Source of the DNA: Cyathus striatus
Taxonomy: Eukaryota > Basidiomycota > Agaricomycetes > Agaricales > Nidulariaceae
Length of the DNA: 64,000 bases
Direction of reading: 5' to 3'
Assembly (NCBI GenBank): GCA_025738555.1
Contig: JAOVFP010000020.1
Coordinates: 1,984,001 to 2,048,000 of the forward strand
Below the pieces are notes generated by a model. It did no database searches and was not told the DNA's origin. It saw only the letters and a list, made by a program, of their open reading frames with translations. A program made the position numbers and the translations under genes. Each line of letters starts with the position of its first letter. The stretch's first letter is position 1. Positions 1 to 10,654 of the stretch are shown one piece after another.

Positions 1-695
1 GGCAGATTCACGAGCTCCACGGAGGTGAGTGAGGGTGTGTGGAAAAGCGTGAGGATGGTTTGAAGATCTGGTGTTGTGTGGGTTACGTCTAGACGTTCGA
101 GGGAGGGGAGAAGAGAGGTGCGTTGGTGCGTTAAAAGGCGGAGGAAGACTGATGAGGAGATGAAGGGGGGCTGGGGTTGGGCTGTGGATTGAGCAGCATT
201 ACAGGGGTCAAGCGGTGTGTTACTGCATGAAATGACGTGGTATGCCAGAGGAGGATGATCTACAAATTCTTTTACATGTTTGGCATGTTCTTGAAAAGAA
301 TGAATATCGTCGTCTGTAATTGGGCCACTTAGGATCTAAGAGATACTTCAGCGCAAGTTCTGAAATACCAGGAAAAGACGCGTACATAGTGTCCATTCAC
401 TTCAGTGAAAGCAGATAAAAGCTGGAGAAGGGGCAAGAATGATGAGAGCGTACGCCATTTTGCTTCGTCGACCACTATTGCTGGTTGAGATACGCGGGGA
501 GCAGGTGCAAGGTCCTAGAGAAGGAGTCATGTAAATGCATAGCAGAAAACGAGCACGACGAACCTGAGACTTGCTATCTGGCTCGCCATCACCCTCGCGG
601 TGACTGATATAAACGCTATCCCCGAACATACTTTCCAGGCTGGAGAAGGATACACTGCGTGGTCGAACTGGAGGGACGTTACCGGTCCAATCCAT
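1..695 (-). CDS. LRR-like family protein, 5' part (runs off left edge)
   Basis: Three exons stay in one phase: 695-564, 514-386 and 335-1, with introns GTTCGT..CTAG and GTACGC..TTAG of about 49-50 nt. The N-terminus is Ser/acidic (FSSLESMFGDSVYIS). Exon 2 has the family block KWRTLSSFLPLLQLL, and exon 3 opens with ILSGPITDDDIHSF and runs into leucine-rich strands (LFHTPSLTSVELVNL). There is no stop in frame up to the edge, so this copy looks intact as far as it can be seen. The pseudogene at 10655-12437 is its closest relative in the window; genes at 40952 and 44393 share the exon layout and the YILSG motif. No F-box is visible. Function is unknown; an RNI-like LRR adaptor is the best structural guess. 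Confidence 0.75.
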
Positions 696-725
696 GGTGG
701 TCAGAGACAGAAGAGGGCGATGGTG

Positions 726-732
726 TTATATA
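726..732 (-). promoter_or_regulatory. TATA-like box of the left-edge LRR gene
   Basis: TATATAA on the minus strand lies about 30 nt before the chosen ATG at 695. Other family members have an ATAAATA element at a similar place. Confidence 0.4.
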
Positions 733-1843
733 GCCGTCTTGCATAATCTTAAAGTTAAAGTGACAGAGTTTGAACGAGAACATTTCGAGGACAATGGCGA
801 GCTTGCTTCAGGCTTCAGCGCGTGCCATGGTAACCTTTAGGCTTTGTGTAGAATACAATAGCAAATTCCTATTGCATTAAGTCCGCAAGTTAAACAGAAA
901 TATAGATCCCATTTCCGAGTAGTTGTAGGGAGGTAAGCAGGAAAAGAGATGGTCAAAAGAAAGTGTGCAAGACTGCTTAAGCTTAAGATAGGTTCAAGAG
1001 TCGAGGGAGTTCAGGTTGCAATAGGCCGACGTCGACGCCCGTGTTTCAGTTGTATTTGTTAGTGTTATTTTTTAAAGCTTTTAAGGTCATGTGATGAATT
1101 GTAGTCTTCAAAATTGAGACTCAGATGTTCAGTTGTCCGATAGTAACTCAAACGTGCGTCTTCCTCTCTCCGGGTTTCAAAATAATACGACCGAGGCGTT
1201 TATTCTATATTCTAATTCTAAATCACCTAAAGGTTACTTGCGTTCCGGCTCTGCTGACAACCATCGAAGGCCCCAGGAGTCAGGAGTGCAGAGAAGCTCA
1301 AACTTTGTTTCAACGAGTTCTCCAACTTCTGAAACCTTCCAGGCTTCTACTACATTACTTATCAGTTCTTCAGCCCGGTGAACTGGGTAATTTTACAATT
1401 CGTTCTTGTGGGTTTTAAATAAATCTTCTGTTTAGACATTCTTTTCAGCTTTCCCTCCCACCCTGGCAAGTTTGGCCCACGCACTTTCTATTCAAGTTAC
1501 AATTGTCATTGCGCGCAACTTAATGCCTGGCATACGAGAAGCATCGATGAAACGACTTGGAAACAAGATTGAACAAGATCCCCTTCAAAAAGGTTGATAC
1601 AGGACCTACCATTCACGCCAATTTTGAATGTCAACAGGGTCGAGTAATTCAATTATCATCCAGCGCTTATACGAAGTACGTTATTAGACATTATCTCCTT
1701 ATATATCCTCGTCTTACGGCTTTTCACATCGCCCGTTGTGCAGCGCGTAGGAAGTGTGTCCCTGGAGGTCCCTAGCTGTCCTCCAGTCATGTCACCAGTT
1801 CACCGGCAAATAAGTACAGCTAGCTACGGCATGTAAAAGCATG
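733..1843. other. Intergenic, no recognised gene
   Basis: Only short overlapping ORFs without recognisable motifs, codon signal or splice structure. A TATATCCT-like run near 1700 is not linked to any gene. Confidence 0.5.
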
Positions 1844-1845
1844 TA

Positions 1846-2608
1846 CAGTCGAACTTGTCCTAACTCATAACCGCAACAAGTCATAACCTGTACAAACTCA
1901 TAAGATTTCGAGTCCACCAAATCGGTGGGCGGGAGGATTTGTCAAAAATGTCATAATCCTGTGAAACGCGATAACTCATAGGTTTAGTGCGGTTCCAAAA
2001 CTCATAATAATGTCTTAAAATAGAAATATATATGTAACAACGCACTCTTTGTGTCTATTTTTCACCAATGGGCTGCGCTGGAATATAGTGAATACATTAT
2101 GAAACATTTCCAAATGTTTTTCAAGTGTTTCTTATAAAATTTCCGAAGGAGCTAAGCACGAGTGCAACAATGGGCAGCCATAGCATAGCTAGAGTTTTAA
2201 TATTTTAATCCCAGACACACCAGTGACGAAGATATATATCAGGCCATTATGGACATGTGCAATAGAGGAAATACTAGAAGTAAATGGTGTGGATGATGAT
2301 AATATGGAGGAACTTCAAGTTAAACCCACACGATGGGAAGCACTTGAAGTGGCAATTATTCTTGGTAAGTACGTGTCGGATATAAATTATGCATATGCAC
2401 AAAAGTTGGAGAAGGAACTTGCAGCGTTTGGATGTCAAACTCGTATTGAACAGCCGCATAGCATGGTGCCCACCAAGATCACTCAGTTCTCTTCCCGCGT
2501 GTAAGGCGTATTACGTAATATATGTGTGTGTCGCGACAAGTCATAACCCACGAAAACTCATAAATTTTCAGGTCCACCGACCCCTATGAGTTATGACAGG
2601 TTCGACTG
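1846..2608. mobile_element. pogo/Tigger-like Tc1-mariner relic
   Basis: Inverted ends match well: CAGTCGAACTTGTC on the left, and GACAGGTTCGACTG on the right. Both ends carry further subterminal copies of 'actcataa/gtcataac' and a shared 'gtccacc(g/a)' block. The element is flanked by TA on both sides (1844-1845 and 2609-2610), as expected for the Tc1/mariner/pogo superfamily. At 763 bp it is non-autonomous and keeps only a transposase tail. Confidence 0.85.
2223..2504 (+). pseudogene. C-terminal remnant of a DDE_1 (pogo/CENP-B type) transposase
   Basis: The 93-aa frame contains WEALEVAIILGKYV, LEKELAAFGCQTRIEQ and VPTKITQFF-like residues. These resemble the helical tail after the DDE_1 catalytic core in fungal Tigger-like transposases, where an EAL.A..L..Y segment is followed by FGRQTR. 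No HTH or catalytic aspartates remain. It sits wholly inside the TIR element. The family assignment rests on recalled motif pattern, not on an alignment. Confidence 0.55.
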
Positions 2609-2845
2609 TACTACGCAAGGACTGCGTTCTTCCGAGACCCAACAGTACATATCAATACCCATCTTTCCTATTGGAAGTAAAATTATGTCGTGAGAGCAAA
2701 CTTGAACACCTCCATCAGCACTCGAGGAATCGAATTGAATGTCAAGCATAATTTTATCTTTCCCTCTCTAACCCTGCTTCATCCCCAACATACGACGTGC
2801 CTTACAAACCGGGCCTGACGACCTGTCGCCGTAAACTCTGCCTTA

Positions 2846-2855
2846 CTTATATATA
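2846..2855 (+). promoter_or_regulatory. TATA-like box before the DUF6533 gene
   Basis: TATATATAA-type run about 125-135 nt upstream of the ATG at 2980; a plausible core promoter for the membrane-protein gene. Confidence 0.35.
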
Positions 2856-2979
2856 ACTGGAAGTACAGCGGTGACGTTCCATTCAGCCATCCACCCATTG
2901 GGGCTCCCCCCTGTCATATCCGACCTGGGCACGGTTTCTGGGAACACCCGCAGTCCAATTTTATCGACAGAAAGTTCGA

Positions 2980-4444
2980 ATGGTGGAGGTGGCTCTTCAC
3001 AAATTGACGGTTGAATTGTTCGTTTCTAATTATCGGTCTGCGTATTTCCGGACCATTTCTACTCGTATGTTTCTCTTTGTTGTCCAAGGAAAAGTTTATT
3101 CACCTCGCTCTGTTTAGTTTCTGCTTTGATAGTTTTGCTTTTTGAGTATGTTCTTAATTTCCAGGATGAATTTCGGTTTGTATGGAGGTACGTATATCGC
3201 GGCTTTCTAGGATTCGGCTGACGAACACAGTTATAGAAAACCACATATAACAACTATTAAAGTGGTCTATCTAATTTCTCGTTATGGTGCTATTTTAACT
3301 CAAATGTATATGCCCTGCTTTCTACAACCGTATGCAACGCTCACGATAGTTTCAGAGTCAACCTTGTAGCCGCTCGGCTTGTCATAGACAAGATACCTGT
3401 CTCGAAGGACCTCTGTAAAATATGGTTCATATTCCATATGACATCGTCGACGGGCTTCTTGTTTGCACTGGACATCGTTCTGATGATAAGGGGTACGTGA
3501 CTCACTTATCCATCGCAAGATCGTACTTCATAATCAATTCCAGTCTATGCACTTTACAACCGCGATCCCAAAGTCGGCACCTTCCTAGCAACACTACTAC
3601 TCGCCCAAGCTTTGCTAGTCTCCACCTTCGCCTGGCGATCCGGAGATATACCATTAAGTATATCCTGCAACATCACCACAAGACAAGAGATTCTCGCTCC
3701 CTCGTGCGTATCGGACTTCGTACATATCCGGCAAACAAGCTAACTGCCCACGCGCAGGGTATTCGTTATCGGCACACACTTATTGCTCTTGGCAATGACA
3801 ATGTATAAACGGAGGGTGGTGGCCGAACAATCAGCTTTGCTTGACCTCGTGGTACGGGATGGCACTTACATGTTCGTGTTCGTGTTCTGTAAGTACACCT
3901 CTGCCCCCCGTGTGTTCACACACTGATGATAAAACGTATCTTCTAGCTGTGTTTACGGCAACGATTCCTTACAGCCTAGTGGTGGACTATGCGGAGTCCC
4001 ACGTAGTGTTTGTGTGCGTGGCGTCCTTATGAATAACACATGCATTGCTTCTTACCCTTCACGGACTATAGATGGCCTACAACGTTCTTTTCGGTCTTCG
4101 TATGTCCTCTCACTTTCCTTATCTTTTATTTCTCTCACATCGCTCACTTGCAGGCCTGTCGATTGATCCTGAACATGCGGAATCTGAGAACGAGCTCTGA
4201 GGATACGAATCAGCCTCCGCTGAGCGCTGAAGATACATCGGTAGACTTTGAATTCACCTCGTTTTTCGACACAAGACACAATGCTAGTTCTTCGACCGGG
4301 GTTACTATTGAGTTTGCCAGGATGGACTCGGATTGTGCGACCGATGAAGCTCCCATTGGTTTGGGCGTTGTACGGGGAGATTCTGTCCCATCAACGTCGT
4401 TTGGAAGTGGATTGATAAGTCGAGTATCTTTGTCCCATGTTTGA
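2980..4444 (+). CDS. DUF6533-type seven-helix membrane protein
   Basis: Nine exons keep phase: 2980-3064, 3118-3187, 3237-3305, 3356-3492, 3544-3703, 3758-3888, 3947-4013, 4072-4099 and 4154-4444, giving 345 aa. Introns are 49-58 nt with GT..AG ends. The first 75 residues carry the DUF6533 pattern: FEYVLNFQDEFRFVWRK, then VVYLISRYGAIL. Hydrophobic segments fall near residues 27-43, 58-84, 95-119, 130-147, 175-191, 207-231 and 236-258, so seven membrane spans are likely. The family signature VYALYNRDPKV follows span 3 and CRLILNMRNL follows span 7. A hydrophilic Ser/acidic tail of about 85 residues is probably cytoplasmic. The family is large in Agaricomycetes and its biochemical role is unknown. 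It is convergent with the BTB gene, 192 bp away. Confidence 0.85.
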
Positions 4445-4636
4445 GTAGATGTTAATCACATTCTTTTATTTCGTTCTGAAGTTGTGGCGTTAGATGTGCC
4501 TCGCTCTAGGTGGGACCAGAGTAGACCAGAGTCATATTTCTAAATTCGTTACCTGCCATTTCCAACGATCAACGTCGAGCTCTACCAAAATCTGTAACTA
4601 AAAAAGAGAAGATAAACTACCAAGTCCAAAACTACC

Positions 4637-5524
4637 CTAAACAGTCTCAGGCAACCTATCAATACAAGCCTTAATATCCCGCAACGTATAAACCTTATTA
4701 TAATACAAATCCCCACACCCCTCCTTCTTACACTTCGCACTCCAACAAGCCACAGCCTCAGGCCATTCCTCCATGTCCAACGCACAAATCGTATCTCCCA
4801 AAGGCCTCCAATCCATCTCCAAAAACATACGCGCCTTCAGCTCCCTCCATGGATGATTATCCACCTCCTCTCCACACCCGGTACAGCTGTACTTCACCGC
4901 ATTACCAGCGTTGAACAAATCCCCATCTATGGCCTTTTTAAATTCGTCCCGCCGCCTGCGGTGGAGACCTAATAGTGCCATAAGGTCTTTCGCAGTCAAC
5001 GAAGCCAGCTGCGGTTCATGCTTCTTCTCGTACAAAGAAAGACTGAGAGTATGCGACGAGGCAATCTGGGATTCTTCCTCCCACCCATACCGCCTCGCGA
5101 GGCCGTAGAGCCGTATCGGCTCCGCAAGGAAGAGTGGGGAAGTACATGCGCCCTGGAGGATCGATAATGGACCCGAGGCATCGAGGAATTCAACGAGACG
5201 TGCAACAGAAGCCAAATCATCGAATGTCTCCCACTGGGGCGGTTCGAGCCCACATATGAGACACAGAACGCGCTCAAGAACATCGTCTGGTTCAGCTATT
5301 TCAAACACATGCTCCTTCTCTTCTTCCTCTTCCTCCTTTTTTAAAGGCTCGCCTATCGTAGGCACAGGAAGTAACGTCCGGAAATAGCCACACGTACGGC
5401 GCAGAGTGAACTTAGGAACGCGGTACAAAGTTCCATCTACGGAGCGCAGAATGACGTCGGCGCTGAGCGAGCTGAACTTGGGATGGTAGGTGTCGACGGC
5501 GGATTTTTCAAGTTCTGCGCTCAT
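4637..5524 (-). CDS. BTB/POZ domain protein
   Basis: Single exon, 295 aa. Residues about 20-120 fit the basidiomycete BTB/POZ fold: SSLSADVILRSVDGTLYRVPK, then RRTCGYFRTLL, an acidic EEEEEEKE loop and a PDDVLERVLCLICG helix. A helical middle follows (residues about 120-200, ARRYGWEEES), as is usual in this family. The C-terminal third has paired cysteines (CTGCGEEVDNHPW; CWSAKCKKEGCG), which could bind zinc. BTB proteins often act as dimeric adaptors for Cul3 ligases, but nothing here shows a partner. No intron is needed, and the ATG at 5524 precedes the BTB core by about 20 residues. Confidence 0.85.
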   Translation of the reverse strand: MSAELEKSAVDTYHPKFSSLSADVILRSVDGTLYRVPKFTLRRTCGYFRTLLPVPTIGEPLKKEEEEEEKEHVFEIAEPDDVLERVLCLICGLEPPQWETFDDLASVARLVEFLDASGPLSILQGACTSPLFLAEPIRLYGLARRYGWEEESQIASSHTLSLSLYEKKHEPQLASLTAKDLMALLGLHRRRRDEFKKAIDGDLFNAGNAVKYSCTGCGEEVDNHPWRELKARMFLEMDWRPLGDTICALDMEEWPEAVACWSAKCKKEGCGDLYYNKVYTLRDIKACIDRLPETV

Positions 5525-5860
5525 GGGTGTAAGGGTGGAGAAGATGGATGGTAGTATGGGAGTGTGTCTAGACTCTGCTCTGCGTCATACTATAGCCTCG
5601 CCTAGACAACGTGCTGACCACGATTGTAGTGTACCATTAATGCCCTGGGTAGCTTGATCTTCGAAAGGCATAGGGGTGCGGAAGGTATATTGTACTACAT
5701 CATGGGATGATGGGTTCGAAGCTAAGTAATTAACTGCTCACGTAAAACCAAGAATCAATGGCTCCTTTACACAAATCCAATTCCCCTGTATTAGTTCGTC
5801 TACAAATTACACACAAAAGTAAAATCAGTACATATGCGATACTATGCTACCTCCCATCGC
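5525..5860. other. Spacer between BTB promoter and GH7 3' end
   Basis: Contains the BTB upstream region and the 3' flank of GH7. No further coding signal seen. Confidence 0.5.
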
Positions 5861-7529
5861 TTAGAGACACTGGCTGTAGTATTGGTTAAGAACGCTGCAG
5901 CTCGAGCCACTCGCGCAGACAGTAGGACCAGCATACCCAGTTCCACCGCTAAGGAATAAAAGTGAGTACAATTTCTAAACGAAGAACAAAAAAGAAACTC
6001 ACCATTGACCGTACTTGGTCTGAGTAGCAGCGGGGGCAGAGGAGGCAGTGGTGGTAGTTGGTGGTGGGTTCCCTCCAGTAGGGTTAGCTGGAGGTGTAGA
6101 ACCAGTACCGGTAAATGTCGATCCAATATCACCAAATTTGATGTTAGAGAAGGTCACAGATGCGTTAGCCTCAGACGTCTCAATGTCGGTGGGGACACCA
6201 GAGGTAGTAGCACAAGTTCCACGCATGATACCGGGGTTGGAGGCGGGTAGGTTAGTGGGGTAAGCACTGTCGAGCCAGAGCATGTTGGCAGCGTGGTCAT
6301 CCCAAACACTGAGTACCAAAACCATTCCAGTGCCCAAAGCCTTGCCCATGGCGGTAAGACCACCCTTGTTCTGGAAGTTGCGGGTGTCGTTGAATGCAGT
6401 CTTCTGAGCATCACAGAAGTCCTCAGTGATGGAGTCGAAGGTGGCCATTCCAGGGATGTTAGTCTTGGAGTTCTGGATGACCTTGCCATCCTGAACGTAG
6501 ATACGGCGGATCTCCGCGAGGTTGCCGGTGGTGCTGTTGTTGTCAGTAAGGAACTGGGTGACAACGGTGAACTTCTTGCTGGTGTCGACGGTGAGGCCCT
6601 TTCCGTAGAAGGTCTGGTCACCCATGCGGAAGGAGTTGAAATCGCAACCGTCGGGGTCACAGACACCGCTGGTGCGGTCGGTGATGGCGCAGTCAGTGCC
6701 AGTGCACTTGTAGAGACCCTGGACTGTACAAGGGTGGGGAGTGAACGCAGCAGCATCGTTGTTGGCTTCCCAGACGTCCATCTCGTTACAGCAGGCACCG
6801 GAGCTACCGGTTCCGGCGTTGGGGTCGCTGGGGTTTCCAGTCCAGCCTTGGACGTTAGCCTATGAAATCACAGTTAGACACTTCTTTCTTGGAATATATA
6901 GAAAGAATGCGACATACCTGTCCGTTAATGAACTTGATGTCACGAGGGCACTGAGAGTCACAGTATCCGGTACCGTACTTGGCACCAGCCTTGTTGGTAG
7001 GGAACTTGGCCATACCACCATCAGCGTCCATCTCGGAGAAGTAGAGCGCGCCGTTAAGACCGCAAGGAAGGTTGGAAAGGTCGACGTCGAATGTGAACTC
7101 CTTGTTCAGGAGCTGGAATATCTCGTACTTGGACTCCGAGTCTAAGAGGTACACACGGGAACCAATGTTCTTGCTCGAACCGGAGGTGACGAATTTGAGC
7201 GTGAGCGCGTTACCGCTGGTGGTGATACCGTACGTGCCCTGGTAATCCGCACCATCGAGGGCACAGTTCGCAGCGCAAGTAGCGCCATCAGGGCATAGAG
7301 TCGTGTCGAACGTGTTGCCGGTGTAGCAGTTGGTGTATCCGCTGGTGGTGTGGAGCCAGCGCCAGTTGGAGTCGAGGACGACGGCACCTGCGGATTGAGT
7401 GGTGCATCCGGAAGTGGTACATTTCTGCCAGGGGAGAGCAGGGTGGTTCTCAGCAGTTTGGGTGCCGACTTGTTGGGCGCTCGCTACCGCTGCGAGAGCG
7501 AGGAGGGTGAGTGAAAGCTTGGGGAACAT
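5861..7529 (-). CDS. GH7 cellobiohydrolase with C-terminal CBM1
   Basis: Three exons (7529-6918, 6859-6003, 5948-5861) give 518 aa; introns are 58 and 54 nt. Residues 1-18 are a signal peptide ending ASA, before QQVGTQ. The catalytic domain has the cellobiohydrolase I pattern [18 protein letters not shown] and the GH7 active-site strand [10 protein letters not shown], with nucleophile E230, D232 and acid/base E235. A Pro/Thr/Ser linker ([12 protein letters not shown]) leads to a CBM1 with four cysteines at about 490, 501, 507 and 517 (YGQC..PTVC..SSC..YSQC). Splicing of the last intron is what creates the first CBM1 cysteine. Length is normal for basidiomycete Cel7. It is secreted and releases cellobiose processively from cellulose chain ends. 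All key residues are present. Confidence 0.96.
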
Positions 7530-7570
7530 GGTGCTTGAGGTGTTGGTGGTAGTCGATTAGGAAGGGGGGG

Positions 7571-7577
7571 TTTTATA
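7571..7577 (-). promoter_or_regulatory. TATA box of the GH7 gene
   Basis: TATAAAA on the minus strand, 42-48 nt before the ATG at 7529, after a C-rich stretch. This is a canonical core-promoter position for a highly expressed fungal cellulase gene. Confidence 0.65.
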
Positions 7578-8526
7578 GAGGGTTGGATGTTGGATCGGAA
7601 AATGTCCGGTGTGTGGAGCGTTTCTTCGCTGAAATGTAGAGAGTTTTCTGGTAGATAGTATGCTGGCATTCTGAACACGCTGGGAGGAATTTCTTGTTCT
7701 TCGAAGCGTACTGGCTATTCACACTATGGTCTCTGTGATACACTTCGCGCCAAGAGATACTCCGGATTCCGCACCGAGGTGGATAGAAGCAGGGAAGCGT
7801 CGAAACAAGTCATGGGACATGACTCGTCACGATACATCTCGGACCATTGAGGATGCTGGGAGGCCGAAAATAGGTTGAATTGTCAGTCACGATATCTTCC
7901 GGAGACCAACCGAGGAAAAGGCGGGGCGTAGAAAACTACAGAGCACAGCGTTATTTTGGAGGCATGGACGATGGGTGCGAGGAAGTGTCGAGGAAGTGTT
8001 CTAAGAGGTGAGAAGTTGAGGTAATGGGCTTCCACGTCGCGAAGATATCCCTTAATAACCCCAGAGAAAATGTTGATAAGTGGAAATTCTGGAGATTGAT
8101 GGGAGGAAGGGAATCATTTTGTCTTGGATGGCTTCGGGTTTGGGAGGATAGCTGTGAACAAGATGCCGCGGTGAAACTTAAAGCGATGGGAAGTAGTAAC
8201 AGCTGCGTTACAGGTACGTTGCACGTTAGTTGTGTCCAAGAGCGTTAGCGTAGACAAGAGTCAAGACGTAACAGCAGGGCAGTTGCAGAGGATTGTGGGG
8301 AACGCAGGGCAATAGCTTTGAAAGACAACATAGACAAATAATATTAATAATATATGCAACTTGGTTCGTTGAACTTCTCAAGTAACTAGTAACGTTCATC
8401 GCAACGCACATAATCGCGTCCGCCAAATCCCCGGTTACATTGTCATCCTATTTTCCGTAAAGCAAGAGAACCCATTTCATCCATTACTAGATCCGTATAA
8501 GTACACACTAAACAACGCACACAATT
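7578..8526. other. GH7 upstream region
   Basis: Probable promoter DNA of the cellulase gene. Short ORFs here have no recognisable motif. Confidence 0.45.
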
Positions 8527-9735
8527 GAGACTTCGTACGGTTGACGAGACGTCCGTGGTTCGATTTCAAATGCTCGCTTGCCAACGCCAAACGCATTTGG
8601 GTCACGTGACCTTCAAAACCATACCATATAAGGAAGGGGTATGCGGCATAAGCTCCGGAGTCCGGAGTCAGTTAAGTAATTACTGTAAATATTCATTTGT
8701 AATAAAATCTATGTAAGCAATACAACCCTGTCCCAGCCACCCTTGACTGATGCTGTGCACTCCTGAGTCCCGAGCCCCACCAGGTCCTGCCCTCATGCTG
8801 TTGCAGTAATCCCTCATTGTTGTTGTTCTTGGCTCCTTGGCGCGTCACTTCACGTTGCCACTGGCGCCACCAGGCAGGGGTTCCTGCGCTGCATGATTGG
8901 AAGTTGATGAGAGGTGTGGGTGGGTTGGGGTAAGGTTGGGGATTTTGTCAGGCACTACATTGAACGATGGGTGGTGGCAGCGGACAGTGGTGGTGAGGGT
9001 GGCAAGAGGTGTGACAGTAGTGAAACCTAATATGGCTCAGCTCGGCTTAGAACATGTCGGCTAACCTAGCAATTTGGCTAAGTGGCTAAATTTACATATT
9101 AGGAAGTTAACAGAAGTAAATGGTATAAAATAATAATTCTATTGATATAATACATACATATACTAAAATCAATATTAAAACCTTACAACTTACAACCTCA
9201 GAAGGCCCAGATCAAAATTGATATTTTAATGTTAAAAACAACATACAAAAAGAGCTGAGGTGAAGGAATTACATAACACACTTCTGCAAGCACCGATGTG
9301 CCACCATCACTTACCTAATAAAGAAAACTGCAAAGCTAATGTTTAACCCCTTAGCTAAGAAGTCAGCTGATCTCACAGCCTAAGTACCATTATTATAGAG
9401 GGAGCACGGCATTTAAATGTAGTAAATTAAAATTTTATACTGTATTAAATACACTGAAAGCATTAAAATAAAAAAGACACTAAAAATTGAAAGAAAGTGC
9501 ATGGAAAGTACATGCAATATACACAGAACATACAGATTTATTTGGAAGAATACATAAATCTGACATAAATATGAAGCTACGCACACAGTGGGCACGGAGC
9601 AGCGGCAGGAATACATATACATATGCCTGATATGGTATGGTTTGAAGGTCACGTGACCCAATTCATTTGGCATTGGCAAGTGAGCATCTGAAATCAAACC
9701 ACGGATGTCTCATCAACTGTAGACTTTGAGTCTTG
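8527..9735. mobile_element. Long-TIR DNA element
   Basis: About 110 bp at 8530-8635 reappears inverted at about 9625-9730. Shared blocks are GAGACgTCCGTGGTTcGATTTC, TTGGGTCACGTGACC and ACCATACCATAT. The arms differ mostly at CpG (GACGAG against GATGAG, GCTCGC against GCTCAC). The interior is AT-rich with no recognised transposase. No clear target duplication was found, so the outer ends are uncertain by about 10 bp. Confidence 0.7.
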
Positions 9736-10654
9736 ACCTAGAAGTCTTGTTCACATGCTTTCACAGACATAATGGGATCACTGCACATTCTTCAGTAAGC
9801 ATGGGTATTTAAGTTCTTGGAATCAAATATATGTGTCATTTCCATATAAGGATATTCACAGCATGGTACATACAAGTAGTGAAATCTAGGAAAACTTGCA
9901 TTGTCCCCCCCTTACACCTCAGTAAACCAATCATCTTAGCTCGGTATGTGCCCACTACTCTGTTTTATTGTGCAAGACACTAACATTACTTCATCCAACA
10001 TATGTAAGAAATGATATTGCAGAACACAGTTAACGAACCAAAGTATTCTTCAAGGACTTTCTAAAATTCATGCTTCCCACCCATGCCATTAATCCAGCTG
10101 CAAACCCAGAAATTATATTTGACGATTTTCTCAAAATTATCGTAAACTTATACAACAGCCCCAAATTTGATAAAGTGAGGAACCACCTAAAGCAATAGTA
10201 AGTGATTCTTATATGCCCAGAGGAGGAAACAACTGACGTTAAGCAGTTGCAGAAAGTAACAGAAGGAAACAGAAGTGTATACCGATTTCAAGGAATACAT
10301 AAACAGAGTCTTTTTAGCTTTACTCAAAGAAAATTTCGCTATGCTCAGAAAGCTCTCTGAATACTCCACAAGCACTCGGGCTACTGTGTATTAATAACAT
10401 TTCTAACACTTGAAAATTTTTCTGTGCACAACTATTGCAAACATATAAATGCACATATATATTTTCTATAATATACTGTATATGATAAACCAGAACACAA
10501 AAGCCATACGGTGGCTGAAGAAAGTTTTCTACTCACTTATTGTTAAGTAGTTCCTGCCTGTTCACCTCGCAATGCCTGGGAGATGCCGTATGATGGGCTC
10601 AGGGTTGATGCAACCATAATCTGACAATTCAACACCTCTTACTCTGTGTTAATC
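9736..10654. other. AT-rich flank upstream of LRR pseudogene
   Basis: No gene recognised. It contains the former promoter area of the pseudogene that starts at 10655. Confidence 0.45.

Noticed and set aside
1125..1418. Two overlapping plus-strand ORFs of 82-97 codons
   Set aside because: No motif, no splice context, frames overlap each other; likely chance.
3422..3808. 128-codon single-frame ORF
   Set aside because: Frame crosses two introns of the DUF6533 gene and is out of phase with its conserved exons.
6293..6865. 190-codon plus-strand ORF opposite the GH7 gene
   Set aside because: Antisense shadow of a GC-rich GH7 exon; the minus strand carries a complete conserved catalytic domain.
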